In this document: piece by piece, positions 33,982 through 42,267 of the stretch
Position numbering within the stretch: position 1 is the stretch's first letter
Layout: every line of letters starts with the position of its first letter
NCBI GenBank assembly: GCA_046262315.1
Contig: JBHEMZ010000090.1
Span: 1 to 59,354, forward strand
DNA: 59,354 nucleotides
DNA from: JACVRM01 sp046262315
GTDB taxonomy: Bacteria > Actinomycetota > Thermoleophilia > Gaiellales > Gaiellaceae
Direction of reading: 5' to 3'
Position numbers and translations under genes: made by a program
The notes under the pieces: model-generated
What the model was told of the DNA's origin: nothing
Database searches by the model: none
The model's input: the letters and a program-made list of their open reading frames with translations, nothing else

Positions 33982-35331
33982 GTGCCGCAGAAAGCTCCCA
34001 ACTGGGGCATCGAGCCGGTCCCGCAGCGGCTGCGGGTGCTCGGGCTTGCCGACACGACGCTGCTCTGGGGAAATCTCGGCGTCTCGCTCCTCGTGCTCGT
34101 GGCGGCCGCCTTCCTCGTCCCGGCACTGTCGCTGCGCGACGCGCTCGTGGCGATCCTGCTCGGCAGCCTGATCGGCAACCTCATGCTCGGCACCGCGGGT
34201 CTGATCGGCGCCGACGCGCGCGTACCCGGGATGGTGCTCCTGCGCGCACCGCTCGGCCGCCGCGGCTCATACATGCCAACGGCGCTGAACGTCGCTCAGT
34301 GTCTTGGCTGGGCGATCTTCGAGCTGATCATCATCGCCGCGGCCGCGAGCGCCCTCTCGAACGAGCTGCTCGGCGCGGGCACGACCTGGTTCTGGACGGT
34401 CGTTTTTGGCGGGGTTGCCGCGGCCATGGCACTCATCGGGCCGGTCGGCGTCGTCCGGCGCTTCATCCGCAAGTACGCCGTGTGGGCTGTCGCCGCCTCC
34501 CTTGTCTACCTGACCTGGTGGGCGCTCTCGAAGGCCGATCTCGGCGCGCTGTGGGACGCGCCGGGCGAGGGCGGCTCGTCCATCTGGCTCGGCATCGATC
34601 TCGTGGTGGCCATCACCGTCTCGTGGGTGCCGCTCGTGGCCGACTACACGCGCTTCTCGCGCGACCGGCGCTCGGCGTTCCTGGGGACGGGCCTCGGCTA
34701 CTTCCTCGCCGGCACGTGGATGTTCGTGCTGGGCGCGTTCCTCGTGCTCTCGCGCGGGCTCAGCGACCCGGTGGAGCTGCCGGCCGCAGTCGCCGCCGCC
34801 GGGCTCGCCGCAGGACTCGCGCTACTCGCCGTCACCGTCGACGAGACGGACGAGGCGTTCGCGAACGTGTACTCGGCGGCTCTCTCGCTCCAGAACCTGC
34901 TGCCCCGCGTCCCGCAGCGGCTGCTGATCGCCGGCATCTCGCTGCTCGCCACGATCGGTGCGCTGACGATCCAGCTGCGGAACTACGAGACGTTCCTGCT
35001 CTTGCTCGGCTCGTTCTTCGTGCCGCTGTTCGGCGTGCTGCTCGCAGACTGGCTCCTGTCCGGCGCCCGCTACCGACCGGACGAGATCTTCCGCGGGCCG
35101 GCGCTGCGCCCGGCGACACTGGCGGCGTGGCTGGCCGGATTCGCGCTCTACCACTGGCTGCACGTGCCGCCACTCGGCCCGCCGTGGTGGGTCGAGCGGG
35201 TGGACGCGATCGGTCAGCCGTCTTGGGCGTACGGGGCGACCCTCCCGAGCTTCGCCGCGGCGTTCATGCTCGCCGGCGTCGCCGTGGCGGTCGAGCGGCG
35301 CCTCGCCCCGGGCAGGCTCGGCTTGGAATGA
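33982..35331 (+). CDS. cytX: NCS1-family permease, thiamine precursor (HMP) transporter CytX-like
   Basis: The 449-residue protein has about twelve membrane segments and the NCS1 features TLLWGNLGVSLLVLVAAAFL, LLGSLIGNLMLGTAGLIGAD and WVPLVADYTRFSRDR. NCS1 carriers move cytosine, purines or thiamine precursors. The TPP riboswitch directly in front identifies this one as a thiamine-pathway carrier, probably for hydroxymethylpyrimidine as in CytX. The GTG at 33982 sits just after the riboswitch ribosome site. Confidence 0.88.
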   Translation: MPQKAPNWGIEPVPQRLRVLGLADTTLLWGNLGVSLLVLVAAAFLVPALSLRDALVAILLGSLIGNLMLGTAGLIGADARVPGMVLLRAPLGRRGSYMPTALNVAQCLGWAIFELIIIAAAASALSNELLGAGTTWFWTVVFGGVAAAMALIGPVGVVRRFIRKYAVWAVAASLVYLTWWALSKADLGALWDAPGEGGSSIWLGIDLVVAITVSWVPLVADYTRFSRDRRSAFLGTGLGYFLAGTWMFVLGAFLVLSRGLSDPVELPAAVAAAGLAAGLALLAVTVDETDEAFANVYSAALSLQNLLPRVPQRLLIAGISLLATIGALTIQLRNYETFLLLLGSFFVPLFGVLLADWLLSGARYRPDEIFRGPALRPATLAAWLAGFALYHWLHVPPLGPPWWVERVDAIGQPSWAYGATLPSFAAAFMLAGVAVAVERRLAPGRLGLE

Positions 35332-35726
35332 TCGCGGCCGCCGGCACCGCGGAGGGTGTCTACCTCGTCGACGTGGGGACGGAGCAGCTTGTCGGATTCG
35401 AGGCGGAAGCCCGGCTCGAGCCGGCGGGGCTGGACGTCGAGCTTCCCCGCCTCGTGGCCGCAACCGTGAGCGGCTCCACAGTCGTGGCCGTCCTCGACCG
35501 CCGACCGCCACTCGCCGTCTCGCACGACGCGGGCCGGACGTGGCGTGAGGCTGGCGGCGGCCTGCCGCCGGGGAGCGCTGTAGCGATCGCGTCCGACAAT
35601 CCCGACGTCATTGTCTACGGTGCTCGGAATCGCTTGTACCTCTCGCGCGACGGCGGCCGCTTCTGGCGCTCGCTGGCGCCGGAGCTGCCGGAGATCGAGG
35701 CGCTCGAGCTGCGAGGCGATACTTGA
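35328..35726 (+). CDS. Asp-box (BNR-repeat) protein
   Basis: The 132-residue protein overlaps the permease stop (ATGA). It contains two Asp boxes, VSHDAGRTWREAGGG and LSRDGGRFWRSLAPE, as in short beta-propeller fragments of sialidase-like proteins, but is too short for a full propeller. No signal peptide. Position behind cytX suggests co-expression under the riboswitch. The function is unknown. Confidence 0.65.
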   Translation: MIAAAGTAEGVYLVDVGTEQLVGFEAEARLEPAGLDVELPRLVAATVSGSTVVAVLDRRPPLAVSHDAGRTWREAGGGLPPGSAVAIASDNPDVIVYGARNRLYLSRDGGRFWRSLAPELPEIEALELRGDT

Positions 35727-35768
35727 GGCGTGCGCGAGGGCGCCGCTCTCAGGGTCGAAGGGCTCGGC

Positions 35769-36608
35769 TCAAAGCCTGAACTCGCCTCGCGCGACGATCA
35801 CCGCGGAGCCCCCGACCTCGACGCGCTCCACGCGGTCGCCCGAGCCCTGCGCGCGAGCGTGCAGCGTCGACGGTCGGCCGAGCTCGGCGCCCTGGGAGAT
35901 CTCGATCTCGTCACCCCACGCGATACGGCCGTGACGGGCGAGGTGTACCGCCAGCGGGCCGGCGGCCGAGCCGGTGGCCGGATCCTCGGGCACGCCGTGG
36001 GCCGGCGCGAACATGCGCGTCTTCCAGTGCCGCCTCGAGCCGGCGACGCAGTTGGCGCCGACGTCGAGGTGCGCCAGCCGGCCAAGGTTGGGCTCGACCG
36101 CGGCGACCGCAGCCTCGTCGTGCAGCAGGACGTACGCGTGCGTCGGCCCCAGGTCGTACACCTCGACGGGCAGCGCCGAGCTCTCGACCCCGAGCGCCGC
36201 GAGCAGCTCGTCCTCCTGCTCGTACGGCTGCCAGGAAGGAAGCGGCTGCTCCATCCAGCCGAAAACGATGCGAGGGCCCTCGCGTTGGAGCCGCACGGGG
36301 ACGAGACCGGCGCCGGTCTCGAGGCGGATCTCGTCGAGCGACAGCGGCACGGCCAGCACGAACGCCGTCCCGAGCATCGGATGGCCGGCGAAGGGCAGCT
36401 CCATCGTGGGCGTGAAGATCCGAAGCCGGACATGTCCGTCGGCCGCTGGCGGATAGACGAAGGCCGTCTCTGAGAAGTTGAGCTCGCGTGCGAGCGCCTG
36501 GAGCTGCGCATCCGGGATCTCGCGCGCGTCCGTGAAGACGGCGAGCTGGTTGCCGGCGAGTGGCCGGTCGGTGAAGACGTCGACGAGGGTGTAGCGGTAG
36601 GTCGGCAC
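35769..36608 (-). CDS. PhzF family isomerase
   Basis: The 279-residue protein begins VPTYRYTLVDVFTDRPLAGN with the family's GNQLAVF loop and the catalytic glutamate in LNFSETAFVYP (Glu47). It continues with RIFTPTMELPFAGHPMLGTA and PEDPATGSAAGPLAVHLARH, both diagnostic. PhzF-like enzymes isomerise or epimerise small metabolites; phenazine synthesis itself is not indicated since no phz genes are near. The GTG at 36608 is supported by a -10 hexamer. Confidence 0.92.
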   Translation of the reverse strand: MPTYRYTLVDVFTDRPLAGNQLAVFTDAREIPDAQLQALARELNFSETAFVYPPAADGHVRLRIFTPTMELPFAGHPMLGTAFVLAVPLSLDEIRLETGAGLVPVRLQREGPRIVFGWMEQPLPSWQPYEQEDELLAALGVESSALPVEVYDLGPTHAYVLLHDEAAVAAVEPNLGRLAHLDVGANCVAGSRRHWKTRMFAPAHGVPEDPATGSAAGPLAVHLARHGRIAWGDEIEISQGAELGRPSTLHARAQGSGDRVERVEVGGSAVIVARGEFRL

Positions 36609-36615
36609 GGCGGCC

Positions 36616-36621
36616 ACGCTA
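36616..36621 (-). promoter_or_regulatory. TAGCGT, -10 element for the phzF-like gene
   Basis: The hexamer lies 7 nt before the GTG at 36608 on the reverse strand. Confidence 0.5.
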
Positions 36622-36706
36622 TCCGGCGCACACCAGGACTCGCGCAGCCAAGCAGCTTGCGCGCGTATCTCCAGCGCGACGTCGCGATTCCTTAACACCG
36701 CGGCAT

Positions 36707-36712
36707 TACCAT
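36707..36712 (+). promoter_or_regulatory. TACCAT, -10 element for the RTX-repeat gene
   Basis: The hexamer lies 7 nt before the GTG at 36720. Confidence 0.5.
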
Positions 36713-36719
36713 CGGCGGC

Positions 36720-38183
36720 GTGGCACGCGCCGGCCTCGTTGCCGTCCTCGTGTCGGTGCTGGCAGCAGCGACCGCCGCGCTCGGCGGCGCCGATCCCTCC
36801 TTCACGCGGCTCGAGAGCTATCCCGGGTTCTGGTCCGCCGACGGCAGGAGGCTGTTCTTCAGCAGCAACCTCGCCGGCGCGGAGACCGGCCAGACGACGT
36901 ACGACACCTACGTCGTGAACGCCGACGGAACGGGGCTGGCCCGGGTGGTCCCGGAGCGCTCGGACGGGCGCTACATCCGCGCGGCGGACGGACGGCGCAT
37001 CGCCTTCGCGGCCGAGACCGCTCCGGGCGTCGCAGTGCTGTCGCTCGTCCACGAAGACGGAACGCACCGACGCACGGTGGCCGAACGCGTCGTCGCGTAC
37101 TCCGTTTCAGTCGCTCCGGACGGGCACCGGCTCGCGTACGCGGTCGGCATCGCGCTCAAGGTCGGCCACGTGTACGTCGTCGATGTGAGGACGGGTGAGG
37201 CCCGGCACGTCGAATTCGGGTTCGCGACGCGCTGGTCGCCCGACGGGACGAAGCTCGCGATCGAAGGCGACGACGAGACCGTCGTGCTCGAGGTGGGTCC
37301 CGAACGCGAGCGAGGCCTGTTCAGGTCGCTCCGCTACGGGTACAACCCGCAGCTTCCGCTCTTCTCGCCTGACGGCGACCGCATCGCATTCGCCGTCCAC
37401 TCGCCCGGTGACGACGACGAACGCCACGTCTTCGTCTTCGACCTGAGGTCCGGCCGAGCCGCGGACCTCGGCCGCAGCGGAGATGTCGAGTCGTGGTCTC
37501 CGGATGGCTCGCTGCTAGCGGTCACGGGGGGGACCGGTGTCGCGGTCATAGACACCGCGACCGGGCGGCGCCGACGTTTCCTCCCCGACGTCTACCACTT
37601 CCGCTTCTCTCCCGACTGGAAGCGCTACGCGTTCTCCGTTCACGTCTTGCTGGGAACGGATCTGTACGTCGGCGAGACCGGGCGTGCTCGCCACCGGCGA
37701 ATCGGCCCGTCGCAGTGCACCGTCGTCGCGGTTCGCTGCCGTGCGGGCGGCAGCGGCGACGAGCGTCTCCGTGGCGGCCCCCTCGGCGACGTCTTGCTGG
37801 CGGGCTTCGGCAACGACGTGCTCTACGGCCACGGCGGAAACGACCGGCTCGAGGGCGAGTTCGGAAACGACATCCTGACGGGTGCCTCGGGGCACGACAA
37901 CGTGCTCGGCGGGCCCGGCAGCGACCGACTCGACGGCGGTGCCGGACGCGACACGCTGCGCGGCGGACCCGGTGACGACACAGCGTGGGGCCGTGGCGGC
38001 CGAGACCTGATCAACGGCGACGGCGGTCGCGACCTGCTCGTCGGCGGCGGCGGCTCGGACATCCTCTTCGCCGAGGGGGACGGCGCAGCCGATCGCATTG
38101 CGTGCGGCGCCGGCGTGGACTACGTGCGCGCCGACCGCCGGGACCGCGTCGCTGCCGACTGCGAGCGCGTGCGGCGCGTGTAG
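36720..38183 (+). CDS. secreted TolB-like beta-propeller protein with C-terminal RTX calcium repeats
   Basis: The 487-residue protein has a signal peptide (MARAGLVAVLVSVLAAATAA), about 320 residues of WD40/TolB-like blades with recurring WSPDG and FSPDG motifs, and then hemolysin-type GGxGxDxLxG nonapeptides (for example GNDVLYGHGGNDRLEGEF and GGPGSDRLDGGAGRDTLRGG). These bind calcium outside the cell. The final CERVRRV suggests a short C-terminal tail with paired cysteines. Its role is unknown. No type I secretion genes lie nearby, so Sec export is assumed. Confidence 0.8.
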   Translation: MARAGLVAVLVSVLAAATAALGGADPSFTRLESYPGFWSADGRRLFFSSNLAGAETGQTTYDTYVVNADGTGLARVVPERSDGRYIRAADGRRIAFAAETAPGVAVLSLVHEDGTHRRTVAERVVAYSVSVAPDGHRLAYAVGIALKVGHVYVVDVRTGEARHVEFGFATRWSPDGTKLAIEGDDETVVLEVGPERERGLFRSLRYGYNPQLPLFSPDGDRIAFAVHSPGDDDERHVFVFDLRSGRAADLGRSGDVESWSPDGSLLAVTGGTGVAVIDTATGRRRRFLPDVYHFRFSPDWKRYAFSVHVLLGTDLYVGETGRARHRRIGPSQCTVVAVRCRAGGSGDERLRGGPLGDVLLAGFGNDVLYGHGGNDRLEGEFGNDILTGASGHDNVLGGPGSDRLDGGAGRDTLRGGPGDDTAWGRGGRDLINGDGGRDLLVGGGGSDILFAEGDGAADRIACGAGVDYVRADRRDRVAADCERVRRV

Positions 38184-38272
38184 CAGGGCTGCGCAGCCGC
38201 GTCTCGTGCTCGCTCTCTCCCGCCGTACGAGGGTTCGGGTCGAGGGAGGCTCCCTCGGGTGGCCCGAGTTCC

Positions 38273-38278
38273 TATCCT
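38273..38278 (+). promoter_or_regulatory. TATCCT, -10 element for sixA
   Basis: The hexamer lies 9 nt before the ATG at 38288. Confidence 0.4.
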
Positions 38279-38287
38279 GCCTCGTCG

Positions 38288-38686
38288 ATGCGCGTTTTCG
38301 TCGTTCGCCACGCCGAGGCCGCGTCCGGGGAGCCAGACGAGAGCCGGGAGCTGACGCCGGCCGGGGCGGAAAGCGCGCGTGCGCTCGGCAAGCAGCTCGC
38401 CGCGAACGGGGTGCGGCCCGACGCCATCCTGACCAGCCCCCTTCTCCGCGCCCGCCAGACCGGCGCTGAGCTCGCGCGCGCGCTGGGGGTCGACGCGCAG
38501 GCCGAGGAGCGGCTCGCTCCCGGCGCAACCGGGGATGCAGTGCGGAAAGCGGTCGTCGGGCGCGGCGAGATCGTCGTCCTGGTGGGCCACCAGCCCGACT
38601 GCGGCCGCATCGTCGCCGAGCTTACGGGCGGCGAGGAGCCGCCATTTCCGCCTGCGGGGATCGTTGCCGTCGAGCTCCCCGACTGA
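38288..38686 (+). CDS. sixA: phosphohistidine phosphatase SixA
   Basis: The 132-residue protein is a short histidine phosphatase: MRVFVVRHAEAASGEPDESR with the catalytic RHA, LTPAGAESARALGKQLA, ILTSPLLRARQTGAELA and VVLVGHQPDCGRIVAELTGG with the second His. Members remove phosphate from protein histidines. Length is normal. The 3' end overlaps the PadR gene on the other strand by 65 bases. Confidence 0.9.
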   Translation: MRVFVVRHAEAASGEPDESRELTPAGAESARALGKQLAANGVRPDAILTSPLLRARQTGAELARALGVDAQAEERLAPGATGDAVRKAVVGRGEIVVLVGHQPDCGRIVAELTGGEEPPFPPAGIVAVELPD

Positions 38687-39206
38687 GGCGCCTCTCCATG
38701 CGACGGCACCAGTCGACGTTCCATTCGAGCAGCTCCAGGCCGTACTCGAGCGCAACGTAGGGGTAGCCGCTCGCACTCGTGCGCGCCACCGGCTCGAGCT
38801 CGGAGCGGAAGTGGGCGAGCGCCTCCTGGAGCTGGCCGCGCCACACGCGCAGATTGCGCACCACCTCCTCCGGCTCCAGCAGCCCGCCGAGGAAGAGCTT
38901 GAGCAGACCCTCGGCACGCAGGTCGAACTGGAGCGGCGACTCATCGAGCAGCCACTCGCGCACGGCCTCCCGGCCCGCCTTCGTGAGCCGGTACGCCGTC
39001 CGCTTGCGCCCACCCGCCGGGTCGTCCTCTCCCTGGACGAGGCCGGCCTGCTCGAGCCGGCGCAGCTCCGGGTAGATCTGCCCGTAGCTCGCGCCCCAGA
39101 AGAAGCGCGTCGAGACATCCGCGAACTGCTTGATGTCATAGCCCGTGCGGGCCCCGAGCCCTAGCATCCCGAGGACGACGCGTGCGGTGGGGGTCAACTC
39201 TTGCAT
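38622..39206 (-). CDS. PadR family transcriptional regulator
   Basis: The 194-residue protein has the PadR winged helix (VVLGMLGLGARTGYDIKQFA, GQIYPELRRLEQAGLVQGED, RKRTAYRLTKAGREAVREWL) and a helical C-terminal dimerisation domain. PadR proteins repress adjacent transporter genes until a ligand binds. It is divergent from the ABC transporter, with a perfect palindrome over its own start codon. The C-terminal 20 residues are Arg-rich and overlap sixA, so the true end may be distorted. Confidence 0.88.
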   Translation of the reverse strand: MQELTPTARVVLGMLGLGARTGYDIKQFADVSTRFFWGASYGQIYPELRRLEQAGLVQGEDDPAGGRKRTAYRLTKAGREAVREWLLDESPLQFDLRAEGLLKLFLGGLLEPEEVVRNLRVWRGQLQEALAHFRSELEPVARTSASGYPYVALEYGLELLEWNVDWCRRMERRLSRGARRQRSPQAEMAAPRRP

Positions 39207-39219
39207 ATCTGCCAGATAT
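39205..39219. promoter_or_regulatory. PadR operator ATATCTGCCAGATAT
   Basis: ATATCTG and CAGATAT are perfect arms around one C, overlapping the padR start codon. A further half site CCAGATA occurs at 39235-39241, next to the transporter start. Binding would block both divergent genes. Confidence 0.65.
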
Positions 39220-39228
39220 ATCATAACG

Positions 39229-39234
39229 TATCGT
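39229..39234 (+). promoter_or_regulatory. TATCGT, -10 element for the ABC transporter operon
   Basis: The hexamer lies 8 nt before the ATG at 39243 and between the palindrome and the extra half site. Confidence 0.45.
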
Positions 39235-39242
39235 CCAGATAG

Positions 39243-40094
39243 ATGAACGCGGTTGAGGTAGACGGTCTTCGCAAGTCGTACGACGGCACCGAAGCGGTGC
39301 GCGGCGCGAGCTTCCACATCGCGGAGGGGGAGGTCTTCGGGCTGCTCGGCCCGAACGGCGCCGGCAAGACGACGACCGTCGAGATCCTCGAGGGCTACCG
39401 GAAGCGTGACGCAGGCTCGGTAGCCGTGCTCGGCACCGATCCGGCCCGCGCGCCCGACGCCTGGCGCGCCCGTATCGGCGTCGTGCCCCAGTCCGGCGAA
39501 CTGTTCGTGAACCTCACGGTCATGGAGCACCTGCGGGTCTTCGCCGGCTACTACGAACGGCCGCGAAAGCCAGAGGACGTACTGCGGCTCGTCGGTCTCG
39601 AAGACAAGCGCGACGCGCGTTACCGCACGCTCTCCGGAGGACAGCGCCGCAGGCTCGACCTCGGTGTCGCACTCATGGGCGACCCCGAGCTGGTCTTCCT
39701 CGACGAGCCCACGACAGGCTTCGATCCCGCCGCGCGCCGTGCCGCCTGGGAGACGATCCGCGCGCTGCGGGACCTCGGCAAGACGATCCTGCTCACGACG
39801 CACTACATCGAGGAGGCCCACCGCCTCGCCGATCGCGTCGCCGTGCTGCGCGAGGGCGAGATCGTCGCATCGGGCACGCCGGCGGCGCTGATCGCCGCCG
39901 TGCCGGGAACCGAGATCCACTACCGGCAAGACGGCCGTGAGGTGGTCGTGCGCACCGAGGATCCGACGCGCACGCTGCACGAGCTGACCTCCCAAGCGCT
40001 GGCCGCGGATCGACAGCTCGAGGCGCTCGAGGTGCGCCGGCCCACGCTCGAGGAGATCTACCTGCGGCTCACGGGCGCCGAGGGCGTGGAGTGA
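39243..40094 (+). CDS. ABC exporter ATP-binding protein (DrrA/CcmA type)
   Basis: The 283-residue protein has Walker A LLGPNGAGKTTTVEIL, the signature TLSGGQRRRLDLGVAL, Walker B LVFLDEPTTGFDPAARR and the H-loop LLTTHYIEEA. The C-terminal extension is of the ABC-2 exporter type with LEEIYLRLTGAEGVE. It powers export of a drug or lipid with the permease encoded 170 bases downstream. Confidence 0.92.
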   Translation: MNAVEVDGLRKSYDGTEAVRGASFHIAEGEVFGLLGPNGAGKTTTVEILEGYRKRDAGSVAVLGTDPARAPDAWRARIGVVPQSGELFVNLTVMEHLRVFAGYYERPRKPEDVLRLVGLEDKRDARYRTLSGGQRRRLDLGVALMGDPELVFLDEPTTGFDPAARRAAWETIRALRDLGKTILLTTHYIEEAHRLADRVAVLREGEIVASGTPAALIAAVPGTEIHYRQDGREVVVRTEDPTRTLHELTSQALAADRQLEALEVRRPTLEEIYLRLTGAEGVE

Positions 40095-40269
40095 GGTTCC
40101 TCACGCCGCTGGGGCACCGCTGGCAAAGGAGGCAAGTGGACGGCGCGCCGGACAGTGCAGGTGGCACGGACAAGCGCCGTCCGCGCGGCATCCTGCAGTC
40201 CAGCGGCGTCAGCCTTCGGCGGAGCCCGGCTCCGTCGAGCGGGAGCCGAAGGCGGCCAGCGGCGTGAGG
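40091..40269 (+). repeat. structured element with 14-bp terminal inverted repeats between ABC exporter genes
   Basis: CCTCACGCCGCTGG (40099-40112) and CCAGCGGCGTGAGG (40256-40269) are perfect 14-bp inverted repeats. Within them are GGACGGCGC/GCGCCGTCC (40138-40146, 40174-40182) enclosing GTGC/GCAC, and GCCTTCGGC/GCCGAAGGC (40212-40220, 40245-40253) enclosing the hairpin GGAGCC-C-GGCTCC. GTGAGG is repeated directly at 40091 and 40264, like a target duplication or a duplicated permease start. A 58-codon frame (GTG 40091 to TGA 40267) overlaps the ATPase stop on one side and the permease GTG on the other. Confidence 0.6.
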
Positions 40270-41013
40270 CTGTTTTTGCATCAGCTGCGGCTGGAGCAGA
40301 GGCTCTTCTGGCGCAGCCGCGAGCTCGCCTTCTTCACCTTCCTGCTCCCGATCATCTTCCTCGTCCTGCTCGGCTCGGCGTACGGCGACAACGAGGTGGA
40401 CGGCGTGCGCGGCTATGACTTCCTGCTGGCGGGGATGCTCGGCTACGGCGTCGCGTCCACGACGTTCGCGGGGCTGGCCATCCTGCTCGTCCTCCGGCGC
40501 GAGGCCGGGACGCTCAAGCGGCTGCGCGCGACGCCGCTGTCGGCTCGGGCCTACGTGGCGGCCGTGCTCGGCTCGATCATTCTCGTCTACCTCGTCGAGG
40601 CAATCATCCTCGTCGCGCTGGCAAAGCTCGTCTTCGGCGTCGAGGTGCCCGACCGGCTGGTCTCGCTGGCGCTGGCGCTGCTGCTCGGCGCCTCCGCCTT
40701 CACGGCGCTCGGTGTGGGGGTGACGGCGCTCGTGCGCAGCGCAGAGGGCGCCTCGGCCGTAATCAATGCGCTGTACCTGCCGGCGACGTTCGTGTCGGGG
40801 GCGTTCTTCTCGTCCGAGTCGTTCCCGGAAGTGCTCCAGGCAATCGCGCAGGTGCTGCCGCTGGCGCACTTCATCGAGCTCGTCCGCGACGTGATGCTGG
40901 CCGACGTGGGCGTCTGGGAGCGACCGACGGACGTAGCGATCATCGCCGCTTGGGGCGCGGCGGGGGCGCTCGCGGCGGTGCGCGGTTTCCGCTGGGAGCC
41001 GCGCGAGCGCTGA
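40264..41013 (+). CDS. ABC-2 type exporter permease
   Basis: The 249-residue protein has six hydrophobic segments and the ABC-2 layout (ELAFFTFLLPIIFLVLLGSA, GMLGYGVASTTFAGLAILLV, REAGTLKRLRATPLSARAYV, LYLPATFVSGAFFSSESFPE). The motif RLRATPLS is typical of drug-exporter permeases. With the ATPase it forms the PadR-controlled exporter; the cargo is unknown. The GTG at 40264 is inside the right end of the inverted-repeat element. Confidence 0.9.
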   Translation: MRLFLHQLRLEQRLFWRSRELAFFTFLLPIIFLVLLGSAYGDNEVDGVRGYDFLLAGMLGYGVASTTFAGLAILLVLRREAGTLKRLRATPLSARAYVAAVLGSIILVYLVEAIILVALAKLVFGVEVPDRLVSLALALLLGASAFTALGVGVTALVRSAEGASAVINALYLPATFVSGAFFSSESFPEVLQAIAQVLPLAHFIELVRDVMLADVGVWERPTDVAIIAAWGAAGALAAVRGFRWEPRER

Positions 41014-41058
41014 AGCTCGTGGGGGTTACGAAGCCTAGGCCGGGGACATAGGGCGCCC

Positions 41059-41397
41059 GTGCACGGAGAACCGCCTGTCGCGCTACCCGAGGAGGTCGAC
41101 GGCGGCCTTGTGGTCCGCGTGAACTTCGGGCTGCTCGCGGGCCGCCAGGCGACCGCGGCGGAGCTGGAGGAGCTCGGCCGCGAGCTGAGCCATCAAACCG
41201 CAGCCGTCTCGGTGATCTCCGAGGAGCGTTTCGAGCTGAGTGAAACGTCAGAGGCCGAGGTTCACCAGGTTCGGATCGAGCTCGACGCACAGCCGATCGA
41301 CGAAGCGTTGCGCGAGGCGGTCGTGCGGACTGCCGAACGGTGGGCGCGGGCCTGCGCCGGCTCCGGCGAGCGCCACGCAGACGTCATCGACGTGTGA
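41059..41397 (+). CDS. hypothetical protein (112 aa)
   Basis: The acidic 112-residue protein (GTG at 41059) has a plausible alpha/beta composition: GGLVVRVNFGLLAGRQATAA, AELEELGRELSHQTAAVSVI and EAEVHQVRIELDAQPIDEAL. No signal peptide and no family recognised. Sequence ATAGGG lies upstream, a poor -10. It stands between the exporter operon and the convergent metal transporter. Confidence 0.6.
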   Translation: MHGEPPVALPEEVDGGLVVRVNFGLLAGRQATAAELEELGRELSHQTAAVSVISEERFELSETSEAEVHQVRIELDAQPIDEALREAVVRTAERWARACAGSGERHADVIDV

Positions 41398-41463
41398 CGC
41401 GCTGCTCGAGGCGATCCAGGACGCGGCGGAGCGCTTCGCGCCCGCGATGCGCACCCCTGGAGG

Positions 41464-42195
41464 TTAGAAGGGATAGGGCACGAGGCTCCACGCCGCCGTG
41501 CCGTACCAGATGCCGAACGCGAGACTCAGCACGCCGAGCGCGGGCGCGACGACGTTGAACGACGAGGCGACCGGGCGCGAGATGAGCGTCGCCCCGAAGC
41601 CGCTCGACACGATGCACATCGAGCCGGCGGTGAACGCAGCGAGCAGGACGAGCGACGCGACGGCGAGCGCCGTCGACTCGATGGCCGCGACGAGCAGGAT
41701 GCCGACCCCCGCGCTCCCGCCCATCCCGTGCACGAGGCCGATGCAGAAGGCGCCGCGCCGCGTGCGCTGAGCGTGCCCATGGCGCGCCTGCGCGGCATGC
41801 AGGTGCGTGTGCGGCGCGGTGCCGTGGTCGTGCTCGTGAAGATGGAAGGCGCCGCGCCGCCAGCGCAGTAGCAGGCGGACGGCGAGGTAGACGATCACGG
41901 CGGCGATGGCAGTCTCGGCACCCTGCTGGACGCGCGCGGGCAAGTAGCGGTCGAGCAGCAGAATCGGCACTCCGAAGGCGATGAGGGTCAGGGCGTGGCC
42001 GGCGCCCCAGGCGGCACCGAACTCGGCCGCGCGCCGGGCGGCGCGCTCACGCGTGCCGGCGACGAGCGTCGCCACCGCGGTGACATGGTCAGGATCGGTC
42101 GCGTGGCGGAGTCCGAGGAGTACGGCCACGGCCAGGACGACCCACATCGAGGCTCCGTCGGAGAGACCTGCGATCCAGTCGTCGAGCCCGAACAC
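41464..42195 (-). CDS. NiCoT/NicO-like nickel/cobalt transporter
   Basis: The 243-residue membrane protein has the signature LLGLRHATDPDHVTAV (HxxxxDH) of nickel/cobalt transporters in the first membrane helix, a His-rich cytoplasmic loop (HLHEHDHGTAPHTHLHAAQA) and GLVHGMGGSAGVGILLVAA. About six membrane segments are seen. The GTG at 42195 follows GGGAGG at a good distance. Metal specificity is not shown; some relatives are described as urease- or hydrogenase-associated, but no such genes are here. Confidence 0.82.
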   Translation of the reverse strand: MFGLDDWIAGLSDGASMWVVLAVAVLLGLRHATDPDHVTAVATLVAGTRERAARRAAEFGAAWGAGHALTLIAFGVPILLLDRYLPARVQQGAETAIAAVIVYLAVRLLLRWRRGAFHLHEHDHGTAPHTHLHAAQARHGHAQRTRRGAFCIGLVHGMGGSAGVGILLVAAIESTALAVASLVLLAAFTAGSMCIVSSGFGATLISRPVASSFNVVAPALGVLSLAFGIWYGTAAWSLVPYPF

Positions 42196-42267
42196 CTGTG
42201 CCTCCCTCGTCGTTGACGCGGGTTGTTCGTGGGAGGTGCCGAATCGGTTCGGCGTCAATCTCTGTGT

